A stretch of DNA of 64,000 bases from Pseudomonas sp. WS 5079 (GCF_012985465.1 NZ_JAAQWN010000001.1:62001-126000), one strand, 5' to 3'; shown: positions 53,019-63,340, counted from the stretch's first letter. Made by a program: numbers and translations. Notes: a model not told the origin generated them from the sequence alone.

Positions 53019-53912
53019 TCACGTCAGCACGTAGTCCACGGGCTCCAGGGGCGCCGGCAGGGTGGTTTCGCCGAGAGCCGCGAGGATCTCCCGCTCCAGG
53101 GTACGCACGATGGCATTGCACGGCAGGTCGTTTTCATCGAAGCCAAAAGGGTCTTCGAGATCGTCGCCGATCTCATCCAGGCCAAAGAAGGTGTAGCTGA
53201 CAATGGCGGTGAAAATCGGCGTTAGCCAGCCCAGGGGCTCGGCCATGGCAAACGGCAGGAGGATGCAGAACAGATAGATGGTGCGGTGCAGCAGCAAGGT
53301 GTAGGGGAAGGGCAGCGGCGTGCTCTTGATCCGCTCGCAGGCAGCCTGTACCTGGCTCAGGCCGACCAGGCGGGTTTCCAGCTGGGTGTAGCGCCAGTCG
53401 CTGATCCGCCCCTGTTGCGCGGCGTCCGAGCAGTGGGCCCCGAGGGTTTGCAGGATGCGGTCGGGCGGGTTCGGGTGGCGGGGTTCCACGTTGATCCACG
53501 GCTTGATGGCACTGGCTTCGTCTTCCAGGCGCAGGCGCGCCACCAGGCCGTGGGCAAAGCCGCACAGGCCGCGCAACAGGCCTTCGCGCTCGCCGGGCAG
53601 GGTAAAAACCTGGCTCTCACGGATCAGCGAGCGGATTTCAATGACCATCTGCCCCAATTGCTTGCGGCCTTCCCACCAGCGGTCGTAGCAGGCGTTGTTG
53701 CGAAAACTCATGAAGATCGACAGCGACAGCCCCAGCAGGGTGAACGGCGTGGCGTTGACCTTGGAGAAATAGGCCGGGTGCAGGGTTTCCACCAACACGA
53801 TCACCGAGGCCAGCAGCGTGACCAGCAGGCTGCGCAGGGCAATGCGCTTGGCAATCGAGCCCTTGAGGGAGAACAGGATGCCGAACAGGTTGGGTTTGGG
53901 GCGAACAATCAT
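53019..53912 (-). CDS. Bestrophin-like anion channel (YneE/UPF0187)
   Basis: A 297-residue membrane protein. The ATG at 53912 begins IVRPKPNLFGILFSLKGSIAKRI, the conserved bestrophin opening; longer reading has no such feature. Spans occur at about 24-42, 50-66, 212-230 and 236-254. Family motifs are SIFMSFRNNACYDRWWEGRKQLGQM (about 62-86), AEPLGWLTPIFTAIVSYTFFGLDEIGDDLEDPFG (about 227-260, the channel neck and calcium-clasp-like acidic cluster). Bacterial relatives are pentameric channels. It is divergent from the acyl-CoA operon by 255 bp; no functional link is evident. Confidence 0.92.
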   Translation of the reverse strand: MIVRPKPNLFGILFSLKGSIAKRIALRSLLVTLLASVIVLVETLHPAYFSKVNATPFTLLGLSLSIFMSFRNNACYDRWWEGRKQLGQMVIEIRSLIRESQVFTLPGEREGLLRGLCGFAHGLVARLRLEDEASAIKPWINVEPRHPNPPDRILQTLGAHCSDAAQQGRISDWRYTQLETRLVGLSQVQAACERIKSTPLPFPYTLLLHRTIYLFCILLPFAMAEPLGWLTPIFTAIVSYTFFGLDEIGDDLEDPFGFDENDLPCNAIVRTLEREILAALGETTLPAPLEPVDYVLT

Positions 53913-54167
53913 CGAGGGGGCTTCTTCGGTGGCGCAGGCCCTCAGATTAGAAGCTGGTGGGCGGGGCGTCCAATCGCTTGGGTTGACCGGCTGATTGTTG
54001 GCCTCTATGACGCAACGGTTTGTTCCACGGCGCCATTGGCCAAACCAGTCAGCCACATTGAAAGCTTTGACCATTGTCCATGCGCCGCTCTGGCGCCACT
54101 ATTTGCGCAGCTTCACCCCGCAAAAGCACGCCCCCCAAAACAACAAAAGACACAGGGATTTGCCACG

Positions 54168-55820
54168 ATGCGCGATTATTTGGCTGCGACCACCCAGTTC
54201 AACTACCAGCAAACCGTCGAGGCCGCACTGGCCGGCCACCTGCAAGGGCTCAATGCCTGCGTCGAATGCTGTGACCGGCACGTGCTGCCGGGGCGCATTG
54301 CCTTGTTCTGGGAGGGCAAGGATGGTCGCAGCGCCACCGTCACCTTCAGCGAGTTGCAAGATCAGGCCGCGCGTTTGGCCAACTTCCTCCTGGCCCAGGG
54401 CGTCAAGCGTGGCGACAAGGTGGCCGGCCTGTTGCCGCGCACTGCTGAATTGCTGGTGACGGTGCTTGCCACCTGGCGCATCGGCGCGGTCTACCAGCCG
54501 CTGTTCACCGCGTTCGGCCCCAAGGCCATCGAACACCGCTTGAACAGCTCCGGCGCGGCGCTGGTGGTGACCGACGCGGTCAACCGCAGCAAGCTGGCCG
54601 AAGTCACCGACTGCCCGACCATCGTCACCGTGGCCGGCGCCAAGGGCGAAGGCATTGTGCGCGGCGATTTCAGCTTCTGGGCCGAGTTGCCCAACTATTC
54701 GAATGTGTGCGAACCGGTGTTGCTGGGCGCAGACGATCCGTTCCTGCTGATGTTCACCTCTGGCACCACCGGCCCGTCGAAGGCCCTGGCCGTGCCGCTC
54801 AAGGCCCTGGTCGCGTTCCAGAGCTACACCCGTGACGCGGTGGACCTGCGCCCCGAAGATGCGTTCTGGAACGTCGCCGATCCGGGCTGGGCCTATGGCA
54901 TCTACTTCGGTGTGACCGGGCCGCTGTCCATGGGGCATCCGATCACCTTCTACGATGGCCCGTTCACCCTGGAAAGCACCTGCCGGGTCATCAACAAATA
55001 CGGGATCACCAACCTGACCGGCTCGCCCACGGCCTACCGCCTGCTGATTGCCGGTGGCGAGCAGTTCGCACGCTCGATCAAGGGCCGGTTGCGCATTGTC
55101 AGCAGCGCTGGCGAGCCGTTGAACCCGGAAGTGATCCGCTGGTTTGCCGATAACCTGGGTGTGACTATCCACGACCACTACGGCCAGACCGAACTGGGCA
55201 TGGTCCTGTGCAACCACCACGGCCTGGAACACCCGGTGCATGTCGGCTCGGCCGGCTTTGCCTCGCCGGGGCACCGCATCGTGGTGCTGGACGACAACCA
55301 CCAGGAATTGCCAGCCGGCCAGCCGGGCATCCTGGCGATCGACCGGGAGCAGTCACCCATGTGCTGGTTCGAAGGCTACGACGGGGTCAAGACCAAGGCC
55401 TTCGTCGGCAAGTACTACTTGAGCGGCGACACCGTGGAGTTGAACCCCGATGGCAGCATCAGTTTTGTCGGGCGCAGTGACGATGTGATCACCACTTCCG
55501 GCTACCGCGTGGGGCCGTTCGATGTGGAAAGCGCCTTGGTCGAGCACCCGGCAGTGATCGAAGCCGCGGTGGTCGGCAAGCCGGACGCCGAGCGTACCGA
55601 GTTGGTCAAGGCCTTCGTGGTGATCAACAGCCAGTACCGCGCCGATGCCGAGTTGGCCGAAGAACTGCGCCAGCATGTGCGCAAGCGCCTGGCGGCCCAC
55701 GCCTACCCACGGGAAATCGAATTTGTCAGCGACTTGCCCAAGACCCCGAGCGGCAAGCTGCAACGGTTTATTTTGCGTAACCAGGAAATCGCCAAGGTCC
55801 AGGCAGCGACCACGGCTTGA
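54168..55820 (+). CDS. Acyl-CoA synthetase (AMP-forming)
   Basis: A 550-residue ANL-family enzyme that activates a carboxylic acid to its CoA thioester using ATP. Motifs: LLMFTSGTTGPSKAL (P-loop-like A3, about 197-211), NVADPGWAYGIYFG (A4 region), DHYGQTELGM (A5, about 336-345), GDTVELNPDGSISFVGRSDDVITTSGYRVGPFDVESAL (A7-A8) and PKTPSGKLQRF with the catalytic Lys (A10, about 523-533). It heads a five-gene beta-oxidation operon. A similar set in P. putida (PP_2213-PP_2217) is used for 2-methylbutyrate and isoleucine, so a short branched acid is the likely substrate; this is inference. Confidence 0.94.
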   Translation: MRDYLAATTQFNYQQTVEAALAGHLQGLNACVECCDRHVLPGRIALFWEGKDGRSATVTFSELQDQAARLANFLLAQGVKRGDKVAGLLPRTAELLVTVLATWRIGAVYQPLFTAFGPKAIEHRLNSSGAALVVTDAVNRSKLAEVTDCPTIVTVAGAKGEGIVRGDFSFWAELPNYSNVCEPVLLGADDPFLLMFTSGTTGPSKALAVPLKALVAFQSYTRDAVDLRPEDAFWNVADPGWAYGIYFGVTGPLSMGHPITFYDGPFTLESTCRVINKYGITNLTGSPTAYRLLIAGGEQFARSIKGRLRIVSSAGEPLNPEVIRWFADNLGVTIHDHYGQTELGMVLCNHHGLEHPVHVGSAGFASPGHRIVVLDDNHQELPAGQPGILAIDREQSPMCWFEGYDGVKTKAFVGKYYLSGDTVELNPDGSISFVGRSDDVITTSGYRVGPFDVESALVEHPAVIEAAVVGKPDAERTELVKAFVVINSQYRADAELAEELRQHVRKRLAAHAYPREIEFVSDLPKTPSGKLQRFILRNQEIAKVQAATTA

Positions 55821-55838
55821 TCCCTCTTCAAGGAAACA

Positions 55839-56609
55839 ATGATGCAGATTGAAAACAAGGTGTTTATGGTCAGCGGTGGCGCTTCGGGCCTCGGCGCGGC
55901 CACTGCCCAGATGCTGGTGGCGGCGGGCGCCAAGGTGATGCTGGTGGACCTGAACGCCGACGCCGTGGCGGCCCAGGCTGCAAAGCTGGGCGCGCAGGCG
56001 CGCAGCGTGGTGGCGGATATCAGCCAGGAAGCCGCCGCCGAAGCGGCAGTACAAGCAACGGTTGCAGCGTTTGGCGGCCTGCATGGGTTGGTCAACTGCG
56101 CGGGCGTGGTGCGTGGCGAGAAAATCCTCGGCAAGAACGGCCCGCATGGGTTGGCCAGCTTTGCCCAGGTGATCAACGTCAACCTGGTCGGCAGTTTCAA
56201 CCTGCTGCGCCTGGCGGCAGCGGCGATTGCCGAAACCCCGGCCGATGCCGACGGTGAGCGCGGCGTGATCATCAACACCGCTTCGGTGGCGGCCTTCGAC
56301 GGGCAGGTCGGCCAGGCTGCGTATGCGGCGTCCAAGGGCGCGATTGCCAGCCTGACCCTGCCGGCCGCCCGTGAACTGGCGCGCTTCGGCATCCGCGTGA
56401 TGACCATCGCCCCGGGCATCTTTGAAACGCCGATGATGGCCGGCATGACCCCGGAAGTTCGCGATGCCCTGGCCGCCGGTGTGCCGTTCCCGCCACGCCT
56501 GGGCAAGCCGGCCGAGTACGCCGCGCTGGTCCGGCACATCATTGAAAACAGCATGCTCAATGGCGAGGTGATCCGTCTTGACGGTGCCTTGCGCATGGCG
56601 GCCAAGTAA
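55839..56609 (+). CDS. 3-hydroxyacyl-CoA dehydrogenase, type II (SDR, HSD17B10-like)
   Basis: A 256-residue classical SDR. Cofactor motif [11 protein letters not shown] (about 13-23), NNAG-type motif NCAG, catalytic Ser in INTASVAAF and YxxxK in [11 protein letters not shown] (about 165-175) are intact. The close likeness to 17-beta-HSD10/2-methyl-3-hydroxybutyryl-CoA dehydrogenase appears in [45 protein letters not shown], diagnostic of that group. It oxidises the 3-hydroxyacyl-CoA with NAD+. It is 18 bp after the synthetase and 12 bp before the thiolase. Confidence 0.95.
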   Translation: MMQIENKVFMVSGGASGLGAATAQMLVAAGAKVMLVDLNADAVAAQAAKLGAQARSVVADISQEAAAEAAVQATVAAFGGLHGLVNCAGVVRGEKILGKNGPHGLASFAQVINVNLVGSFNLLRLAAAAIAETPADADGERGVIINTASVAAFDGQVGQAAYAASKGAIASLTLPAARELARFGIRVMTIAPGIFETPMMAGMTPEVRDALAAGVPFPPRLGKPAEYAALVRHIIENSMLNGEVIRLDGALRMAAK

Positions 56610-56621
56610 GGAGGATTTGTC

Positions 56622-57815
56622 ATGACTCAGCTCCACGACCCGATTGTTATTGTCAGCGCCGTACGTACACCCATGGGCGGCTTCCAGGGCGAACTCAAGG
56701 GCCTGACCGCGCCGCAACTGGGCGCCGCCGCGATTCGCGCCGCCGTCGAGCGCGCCGGTATCGCCCACGACGCCGTGGATGAAGTGCTGTTCGGTTGCGT
56801 GCTGCCCGCAGGTCTCGGCCAGGCGCCGGCACGCCAGGCGGCGCTGGGGGCCGGCCTGGATAAATCGACACGTTGTACCACCCTCAACAAGATGTGCGGT
56901 TCGGGCATGCAAGCGACGATTCTCGCCCATGACTCGCTGCTGGCCGGCAGCGTGCAGGTGGTGATTGCAGGCGGCATGGAGAGCATGTCCAACGCGCCTT
57001 ACCTGCTGGACCGTGCGCGCAGCGGCTACCGCATGGGCCATGGCCGGGTCCTGGACCATATGTTCCTCGATGGCCTCGAAGACGCCTATGACAAGGGCCG
57101 CCTGATGGGCACCTTTGCCGAGGATTGTGCCGAAGCCAATGGCTTTACTCGCGAAGCCCAGGATGCCTTTGCCATTGCCTCGCTGACCCGCGCGCAGCAG
57201 GCGATCAGTGCCGGGCGCTTCAGCGCCGAGATCGTCCCGGTGCAGGTCACCGTGGGCAAGGAACAAAAGACCATCACTGACGACGAGCAGCCGCCCAAGG
57301 CGCGCCTGGACAAGATCGCCACCTTGAAGCCGGCGTTCCGCGAAGGCGGCACGGTGACGGCGGCCAACTCCAGCTCGATCTCCGACGGTGCGGCGGCTTT
57401 GCTTTTGATGCGCCAGTCCGAAGCGCAAAAGCGCGGGCTCAAGCCCCTGGCAGTGATCCACGGCCACGCGGCCTTTGCCGATGAGCCGGGGCTGTTCCCG
57501 GTGGCGCCAGTGGGGGCGATTCGCAAGCTGATGAGCAAGACCGGCTGGAGCCTGGGTGACGTCGACCTGTTCGAGATCAACGAGGCCTTTGCCGTGGTCA
57601 GCCTGGTGACCATGAGCAAGCTGGAAATCCCCCACGACAAGGTCAACGTCCACGGTGGCGCGTGCGCCCTGGGGCATCCGATTGGCGCATCCGGTGCGCG
57701 GATCCTCGTGACCCTGCTTTCGGCGCTGCGCCAGCGGGGCCTCAAGCGCGGCGTTGCCGCCATCTGCATCGGCGGCGGTGAAGCCACGGCCATGGCCGTC
57801 GAGTGCCTGGATTAA
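56622..57815 (+). CDS. Acetyl-CoA C-acyltransferase (thiolase)
   Basis: A 397-residue thiolase with catalytic Cys92 (NKMCGSGMQA), His352 (ALGHPIGASGAR) and Cys382 (AICIGGGEATA). It cleaves a 3-ketoacyl-CoA with CoA, in isoleucine-type degradation giving acetyl-CoA and propionyl-CoA. The neighbours supply the dehydrogenation, hydration and oxidation steps. AGGAGG lies directly upstream of the ATG. Length is normal for acetyl-CoA acetyltransferases; a biosynthetic role (PHB) is less likely in this operon. Confidence 0.95.
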   Translation: MTQLHDPIVIVSAVRTPMGGFQGELKGLTAPQLGAAAIRAAVERAGIAHDAVDEVLFGCVLPAGLGQAPARQAALGAGLDKSTRCTTLNKMCGSGMQATILAHDSLLAGSVQVVIAGGMESMSNAPYLLDRARSGYRMGHGRVLDHMFLDGLEDAYDKGRLMGTFAEDCAEANGFTREAQDAFAIASLTRAQQAISAGRFSAEIVPVQVTVGKEQKTITDDEQPPKARLDKIATLKPAFREGGTVTAANSSSISDGAAALLLMRQSEAQKRGLKPLAVIHGHAAFADEPGLFPVAPVGAIRKLMSKTGWSLGDVDLFEINEAFAVVSLVTMSKLEIPHDKVNVHGGACALGHPIGASGARILVTLLSALRQRGLKRGVAAICIGGGEATAMAVECLD

Positions 57816-57824
57816 GGAAGCTAT

Positions 57825-58952
57825 ATGTTGCCCAATGACGAACAACTGCAAATCAGCGACGCGGCCCGGCAATTCGCCCAGGAGCGGCTCAAACCTTTCG
57901 CTGCCGAGTGGGACCGCGAGCATCGCTTCCCCAGGGAGGCTATCGCTGAGATGGCCGAGCTGGGCTTTTTCGGCATGCTCGTGCCGGAACAGTGGGGCGG
58001 CTGCGACACTGGGTACCTGGCCTATGCCATGGCCCTGGAAGAGGTTGCGGCCGGTGATGGCGCCTGCTCGACCATCATGAGCGTGCACAATTCGGTGGGC
58101 TGCGTGCCCATCCTCAAGTTCGGCAATGACCAGCAGAAAGAGCAATTCCTCAAGCCCCTGGCCAGCGGCGCGATGCTCGGTGCGTTTGCCCTGACCGAGC
58201 CCCAGGCCGGGTCCGATGCCAGCAGCCTGAAGACCCGCGCGCGCCTGGAGGGCGATCACTACGTGCTCAATGGCTGCAAACAGTTCATCACCTCCGGGCA
58301 GAACGCCGGGGTGGTGATTGTGTTTGCCGTGACCGATCCTGCGGCCGGCAAGCGTGGGATCAGCGCGTTTATCGTGCCCACCGACTCGCCTGGCTACACC
58401 GTCGCGCGGGTCGAGGACAAGCTTGGCCAGCATGCATCCGACACCTGCCAGATTCTGTTTGAGGATGTGAAGGTGCCGGTCGCCAACCGCCTGGGCGAGG
58501 AGGGCGAAGGCTACAAAATCGCCCTGGCTAACCTTGAGGGCGGTCGCGTGGGCATTGCCTCGCAATCGGTGGGCATGGCCCGCGCCGCGTTTGAAGCGGC
58601 CCGTGATTACGCCCGCGAGCGGGAAAGCTTCGGCAAGCCGCTGATCGAGCATCAGGCCGTGGCGTTTCGCCTGGCGGACATGGCCACCCAGATCGCCGTG
58701 GCCCGGCAGATGGTGCACTACGCCGCCGCCCTGCGCGACAGCGGCAAGCCTGCGCTGGTGGAGGCGTCCATGGCCAAGCTGTTTGCCTCGGAAATGGCTG
58801 AGAAAGTCTGTTCTGCCGCCTTGCAAACCCTGGGCGGATACGGTTACCTGAGCGACTTCCCGCTGGAGCGGATCTACCGTGATGTGCGGGTCTGCCAGAT
58901 TTATGAAGGCACCAGTGATATTCAGCGCATGGTCATTTCGCGCAATCTTTGA
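57825..58952 (+). CDS. Short/branched-chain acyl-CoA dehydrogenase
   Basis: A 375-residue FAD-dependent enzyme. Blocks [19 protein letters not shown] (about 121-139), [42 protein letters not shown] and [35 protein letters not shown] are classical; the catalytic base is Glu361 in IYEGTSD. The pattern resembles short-chain and 2-methylbutyryl-CoA dehydrogenases. Electrons would pass to electron-transfer flavoprotein coded elsewhere. It lies 9 bp after the thiolase and 14 bp before the hydratase. Confidence 0.95.
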   Translation: MLPNDEQLQISDAARQFAQERLKPFAAEWDREHRFPREAIAEMAELGFFGMLVPEQWGGCDTGYLAYAMALEEVAAGDGACSTIMSVHNSVGCVPILKFGNDQQKEQFLKPLASGAMLGAFALTEPQAGSDASSLKTRARLEGDHYVLNGCKQFITSGQNAGVVIVFAVTDPAAGKRGISAFIVPTDSPGYTVARVEDKLGQHASDTCQILFEDVKVPVANRLGEEGEGYKIALANLEGGRVGIASQSVGMARAAFEAARDYARERESFGKPLIEHQAVAFRLADMATQIAVARQMVHYAAALRDSGKPALVEASMAKLFASEMAEKVCSAALQTLGGYGYLSDFPLERIYRDVRVCQIYEGTSDIQRMVISRNL

Positions 58953-58966
58953 AGAGGAACGGATCA

Positions 58967-59740
58967 ATGAGTTATGAAACCATTTTGCTCGACGTTCAAG
59001 GCCGTGTCGGGCTGATTACCCTCAATCGCCCCCAGGCGCTGAATGCCTTGAACGCGCAATTGGTCAGCGAAGTGAACCAGGCCCTGGACAGCCTGGAAGC
59101 CAATCCCGAGATCGGCTGCATCGTGTTGACCGGCTCCAAGAAAGCCTTTGCCGCTGGCGCCGATATCAAGGAAATGGCCGAGCTGACCTACCCGCAGATC
59201 TACCTCGACGACCTGTTCAGCGACAGCGACCGTGTGGCCAACCGCCGCAAGCCGATCATCGCGGCGGTCAACGGTTTTGCCCTGGGTGGCGGCTGCGAAC
59301 TGGCGTTGATGTGCGACTTTATCCTGGCCGGCGATACGGCCAAGTTCGGCCAGCCGGAAGTCAACCTCGGCGTCCTGCCGGGCATGGGCGGCACCCAGCG
59401 CCTGACCCGTGCGGTGGGCAAGGCCAAGGCCATGGAAATGTGCCTGACCGGGCGTTTTATCGATGCGGTGGAGGCCGAGCGTTGCGGCATCGTCGCGCGG
59501 ATTGTGCCGGCGGACGAACTGCTGGACGAGGCGCTCAAGGTTGCGGCGCTGATCGCCAGCAAATCGGTACCGATCAGCATGATGGTCAAGGAAAGCGTGA
59601 ACCGCGCTTTTGAAGTCAGCCTTTCGGAAGGTGTGCGTTTTGAGCGCCGGGTGTTCCACGCAGCCTTTGCCACTCAGGATCAGAAGGAAGGCATGGCCGC
59701 GTTCGTGGCCAAGCGCACTCCAGAGTTCAAGGACAAGTAA
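58967..59740 (+). CDS. Enoyl-CoA hydratase
   Basis: A 257-residue crotonase. The ATG at 58967 has GAGGAA upstream; an earlier TTG lies over this ribosome site. The oxyanion hole strands are [10 protein letters not shown] (about 59-68) and [13 protein letters not shown] (about 100-112); the catalytic glutamates fall in CELA and [19 protein letters not shown] (about 124-142). It hydrates the enoyl-CoA to the 3-hydroxyacyl-CoA. It is the last gene of the operon, followed by a hairpin terminator. Confidence 0.95.
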   Translation: MSYETILLDVQGRVGLITLNRPQALNALNAQLVSEVNQALDSLEANPEIGCIVLTGSKKAFAAGADIKEMAELTYPQIYLDDLFSDSDRVANRRKPIIAAVNGFALGGGCELALMCDFILAGDTAKFGQPEVNLGVLPGMGGTQRLTRAVGKAKAMEMCLTGRFIDAVEAERCGIVARIVPADELLDEALKVAALIASKSVPISMMVKESVNRAFEVSLSEGVRFERRVFHAAFATQDQKEGMAAFVAKRTPEFKDK

Positions 59741-59760
59741 TGCGCGGGTAGAATCATCTG

Positions 59761-59790
59761 AAATACAGGTCCGGCGTAGGACCTGTGTTT
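59761..59790. terminator. Bidirectional intrinsic terminator
   Basis: ACAGGTCC (59765-59772) and GGACCTGT (59779-59786) form a perfect 8-bp stem around GGCGTA. The flanks AAAT and GTTT extend the pairing and give A/T runs on both sides, so it can serve both the enoyl-CoA hydratase (plus) and the toxin-like gene (minus). Confidence 0.8.
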
Positions 59791-59806
59791 CATATCTATA
59801 TGCTGA

Positions 59807-62800
59807 TCAAGGCTGGGGGTGCCTGACCTGAAACGAGATTGTCAGGTCTCCCATCGGAGTCGTCGGACCCGGTACGTGGCCCGGTGGCACAACAAACGTA
59901 TTGGTCAATCCATCGCTGGGACCGGTCATTTTTTTTGGAAAAATGCCGATGCTCAGGCCTCCAGTCAATTCAGCCATGCCGGGCACCCCCAACTGGGTAT
60001 TTGTATGGAACCGGCCGACCAAGGCGATCCACTTCTCACCGCCGCTGGTTGCCTTGATGGTTTGTGCGGCGTAATAGTTGAATCGTTCGAGCCGCTCCTT
60101 GGCATCAGCAACGCTGTATTCTTTTGTGGAGAGTGTTGGGTTATATCGTTGTGTTAAATAGACATGGTCCAGAGGAAGCACCTCTATGCCATTTTCTTCG
60201 AACTTGCGTTTAAGTTCTTCAAAGTTCGGTTGGGTGCGTTTCTGGTTTGTATCCCCAAGCCAGCCAATACCGTCGTCCCTGATGCCTGAAGGGTAATCCG
60301 CCACGCCTTCGATATAGACCCTTTTTACTTTTTGCCGAACGAATAAATCCATGTTGTCGTAGAGGAGTTGGAAGCTGGCCCTTTCTCCATGGTTCTCTCC
60401 AAACACCAGGCCATCGGATGCCTGTAATCCTTTGGTGATTACCTCTGATGATGGAACGGGGGTGGGGATAGATGGAATCGCAGGCCGTGGTGGGATGTTG
60501 CCTGCATTTGCCGAGTTGAAGTAGGCATGCATATCGCTCTCAAATTTCAACGCGGTATCGACTAACGCATTTTGGCTTGAGAAGTGCTCACCCTGCCATT
60601 TTCCCTTCATGCTGAGTGCGTAATCCCCAGTGGGTAGTGCTTTTGGCGGCGGTGGTGGGGCCGCTGGGTAGACCTTGCGCCAGATTCGTTGCAGCGGGTT
60701 GTAGCGCCGAGAGTGTGGATGATGCAGGGTGAGCCAATCACGATTGACTGGCATCAACGTGTTCAAGGGGGTGAAATCTTCAAGAGGGCTGCCATAGGCC
60801 TGTTGGGCACCTTCATCGTAGGCGTACCATTTGCCCTGTTGCTGCACCGCGAGCGTGTCGCCGGATTGGTCGGCGTACTTGAATGTGCCTGTTGCTGCAG
60901 CGTCGTATTTTTGGCTGGCGGCCACCAAGTCATAGCTGTCTGCGCTGCCCCGCAGCGCTTGTATCTTATGGGCTGCTCCCTTGGCGCCCGTTTTGGCGAG
61001 TCGCGCTGTGCCCATCAGCAAGTCTCCTACGCCGCTCAGAGGGTTCAGGGCCTCGATAGCGCTGACGCCAATCGCTCTTGCCAGTCCCAGTGCCTTGGCC
61101 GTGCTGGACGTTGCCGTCGATACCACTTTCCCTGCCCTGGCAGACGTTGCCGCGCCTGCGGTCAGAAAACCCAGCAGGTCCAGCCCCAAATCCATCACGC
61201 CGTCGGCGTAGTTGCCCTGTTGAAAGTTGACAATGGCCGATCTCAGCGGAATCAGGTTCAACAGCAATTCATTGACCTTGTCTCGCGAGGCTTGCTCCTC
61301 GTCAAAGGTGGTGACCCCCCGCGCCTGTTTGAGCACGTCTGCGTTATCCAGGTCAAAGGCCTCGACAAACGCATCGGCGATATCCTGCGTCCTGACGCTG
61401 GAAAAACTCTGTGGTGGCAACGCACTGCCGGGAGTTGCGTCCAACCGCGCTGGGCGTTCGGCATCGCCGATGTTGAACTCCTCTGTTCTATGGAGCCTGT
61501 TGGCGTTACGGAACTCTGTCAGCGACAGTTTTCCCCGGGCGATAGCACCTTTTGCCAGATCAACTTCATACACGATTGGAGGGTTATCGCGTCCGACTTT
61601 GATCAGCATTTTTTTGCTTTTTGAAGTGAGGGCGGGCGGCGAAAAAAAATCCGTCGCGATGGTATACGTCCTTTCTTGATAGAAGTGGATCTCCCCCGAC
61701 TCAAGGTTTTTACGATCGGCTAACGGTAACTGGGCAATCATGTGTTTTATCGCGGTTTTAATGCCTTGTTTTTGTATGCTGATAGTGTCGTCGAATGCTG
61801 TTTTGAAACTGTCGAATACGTTGACTTTCTCGCGCGCGTTAAGGCTGTCGATCGGGATACGACTGTCCGTCGTTTTCCATTTGGGAACGTCGTGATGGTC
61901 CATCATCGCGATGTCCAGCATCGAGTAGGTGCCCTGATGAATCTTGGCGCTGCGAAAGTAATAATCAGCCTTGATGCATTTTTCTTCGAAGGGAATGCCT
62001 TTGCCAAATTGTTGCTCAAGTTTGGCCAGCGCGATTTGCTTCAGGTCGGGTATTGGCGTGCGCAGCTGGCTCGAAGCAGTTGCCCGCTCATCCAGTTGCT
62101 GGTTGAAGTCGCTGCGGGCGCGTTCGATTTCAGCGCTGCTGTAAAGGCTGTCATCTTTTTTATCGAGAACGCCGTTGGCAACCGCCCAGTCAATTAACAC
62201 AGCCGTTTGGGTTGCATCGTAAACAGATGCATCGCTGGCATCGGCGACGCTCATGACCTGGGCGTAACTCATCTGTGGCGTAACGCCTGGTGTGCTGGCT
62301 TCTATCTTTGCCACCGCCAGGTGAAAGCTGGCCCAGGACTGGCTGCCATAGGTCACTTTGTCAGGGATATCCTTGACCAGGAACTGAGGTGCAAGACGCG
62401 CCAGCAACAGATGCGCTCCCAGTTGAGCGGTCGCCATGGTGGCCTTGCCGGTCGTGACCAGATGGTTGCGCAGGGCGTTGACAATAGAGGAGGGCGACTT
62501 GCCCCAATGTTGCTCCTGGGCGAGGTCAAAGCCTGCGACTGTATTTCTCTGGGGGTGGCTGATGGATTCTGAATCGAGCCCCAGGTTGATTGCTGTCAAC
62601 ACGTAGTCGCGGGTGCTGCTTGGTGTCTGGACACCGTTAAGATGAGTTTGGATTGCCTGCCCCAGCGCTTGCCCGCGGGGTGACTGGATAAGTTTTTCCA
62701 GCGCCTGGCCGGGGTCCTGGAGTTCGGCCCCGGACAACGGCACGGCGTCGGCAAGATAACCCAGCGGCCCGGCGCGATGGTCTATCAAGGGGAGGTCTGA

Positions 62801-63340
62801 TAAGCCTGCCGAGTTGGTCGTGAAGAGCGTAAGGACAGACTGCTGTTGCGAAACGCTCAGGGGTAAAGGCCAGGACAGTCCACCACCGTAATTGCCGTAT
62901 GGCGGCTGCAACGCCTGAATTGTCATAGCTTTAGCCAGGTCCGATAATTCGGTTCGGGTACGCGGCAGTCTGACGTCGCTCTTTATCAAGAACCGTTCAA
63001 GGTCGACGGTGGTTGTATCCCGGGAAGGTTGTTGCTGAACATACGAAGAGTCGACGTCAGGGGTAAACGTCACCCCGGCCAACGCTGACGCCACGGCTTG
63101 CGCGTCGGCTTCGGGTGCCAGGCCTTGGGCCGCCTGGTCAAGAAGCTGCGTCAGGGATTGCCAGTTACGCTGGTCCCCAAGGGCCCGCTTCAGGTCGGGG
63201 CTGCGGGTTTCTGCCTGGGTAGGTGGCGTGTTGTGCACGACGGTTGATGGCTCAACCGCTGCCTGGAGCGCCCTGGGGGAAGGGGATATTCCGTTTGTCG
63301 CAAAACCTGGAGTGAAAGGTATTACTGCAATTGGGGGCAT
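59807..63340 (-). CDS. Large toxin-like protein with C-terminal TIKI/EreA-type domain
   Basis: An 1177-residue protein without a signal peptide; AGGTG precedes the ATG. Residues about 20-650 are helical and similar in style to the large dermonecrotic-toxin/DUF6543 proteins of pseudomonads (FDSFKTAFDDTISIQKQGIKTAIKHMIAQLPLADRKNLESGEIHFY). A hydrophobic segment with Gly/Ala (VMDLGLDLLGFLTAGAATSARAG) is at about 705-730, then a Pro-rich linker (YPAAPPPPPKAL). The last 200 residues carry LVFGENHGERASFQLLYDN (about 978-996) and IALVGRFHTNTQLG (about 1102-1115), two GxxH motifs as in the TIKI/EreA/ChaN fold, which is also found in toxins of the PMT type. Parts are richer in A/T than the surroundings, suggesting transfer. 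Target, delivery route and immunity partner are unknown. Confidence 0.8.
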   Translation of the reverse strand: MPPIAVIPFTPGFATNGISPSPRALQAAVEPSTVVHNTPPTQAETRSPDLKRALGDQRNWQSLTQLLDQAAQGLAPEADAQAVASALAGVTFTPDVDSSYVQQQPSRDTTTVDLERFLIKSDVRLPRTRTELSDLAKAMTIQALQPPYGNYGGGLSWPLPLSVSQQQSVLTLFTTNSAGLSDLPLIDHRAGPLGYLADAVPLSGAELQDPGQALEKLIQSPRGQALGQAIQTHLNGVQTPSSTRDYVLTAINLGLDSESISHPQRNTVAGFDLAQEQHWGKSPSSIVNALRNHLVTTGKATMATAQLGAHLLLARLAPQFLVKDIPDKVTYGSQSWASFHLAVAKIEASTPGVTPQMSYAQVMSVADASDASVYDATQTAVLIDWAVANGVLDKKDDSLYSSAEIERARSDFNQQLDERATASSQLRTPIPDLKQIALAKLEQQFGKGIPFEEKCIKADYYFRSAKIHQGTYSMLDIAMMDHHDVPKWKTTDSRIPIDSLNAREKVNVFDSFKTAFDDTISIQKQGIKTAIKHMIAQLPLADRKNLESGEIHFYQERTYTIATDFFSPPALTSKSKKMLIKVGRDNPPIVYEVDLAKGAIARGKLSLTEFRNANRLHRTEEFNIGDAERPARLDATPGSALPPQSFSSVRTQDIADAFVEAFDLDNADVLKQARGVTTFDEEQASRDKVNELLLNLIPLRSAIVNFQQGNYADGVMDLGLDLLGFLTAGAATSARAGKVVSTATSSTAKALGLARAIGVSAIEALNPLSGVGDLLMGTARLAKTGAKGAAHKIQALRGSADSYDLVAASQKYDAAATGTFKYADQSGDTLAVQQQGKWYAYDEGAQQAYGSPLEDFTPLNTLMPVNRDWLTLHHPHSRRYNPLQRIWRKVYPAAPPPPPKALPTGDYALSMKGKWQGEHFSSQNALVDTALKFESDMHAYFNSANAGNIPPRPAIPSIPTPVPSSEVITKGLQASDGLVFGENHGERASFQLLYDNMDLFVRQKVKRVYIEGVADYPSGIRDDGIGWLGDTNQKRTQPNFEELKRKFEENGIEVLPLDHVYLTQRYNPTLSTKEYSVADAKERLERFNYYAAQTIKATSGGEKWIALVGRFHTNTQLGVPGMAELTGGLSIGIFPKKMTGPSDGLTNTFVVPPGHVPGPTTPMGDLTISFQVRHPQP

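Noticed and set aside
55353-58967. Antisense open frame of about 1200 codons across the acyl-CoA operon
   Set aside because: It lies opposite five clearly conserved enzymes, has no family motifs, and its length follows from G/C-rich third positions in the sense genes.
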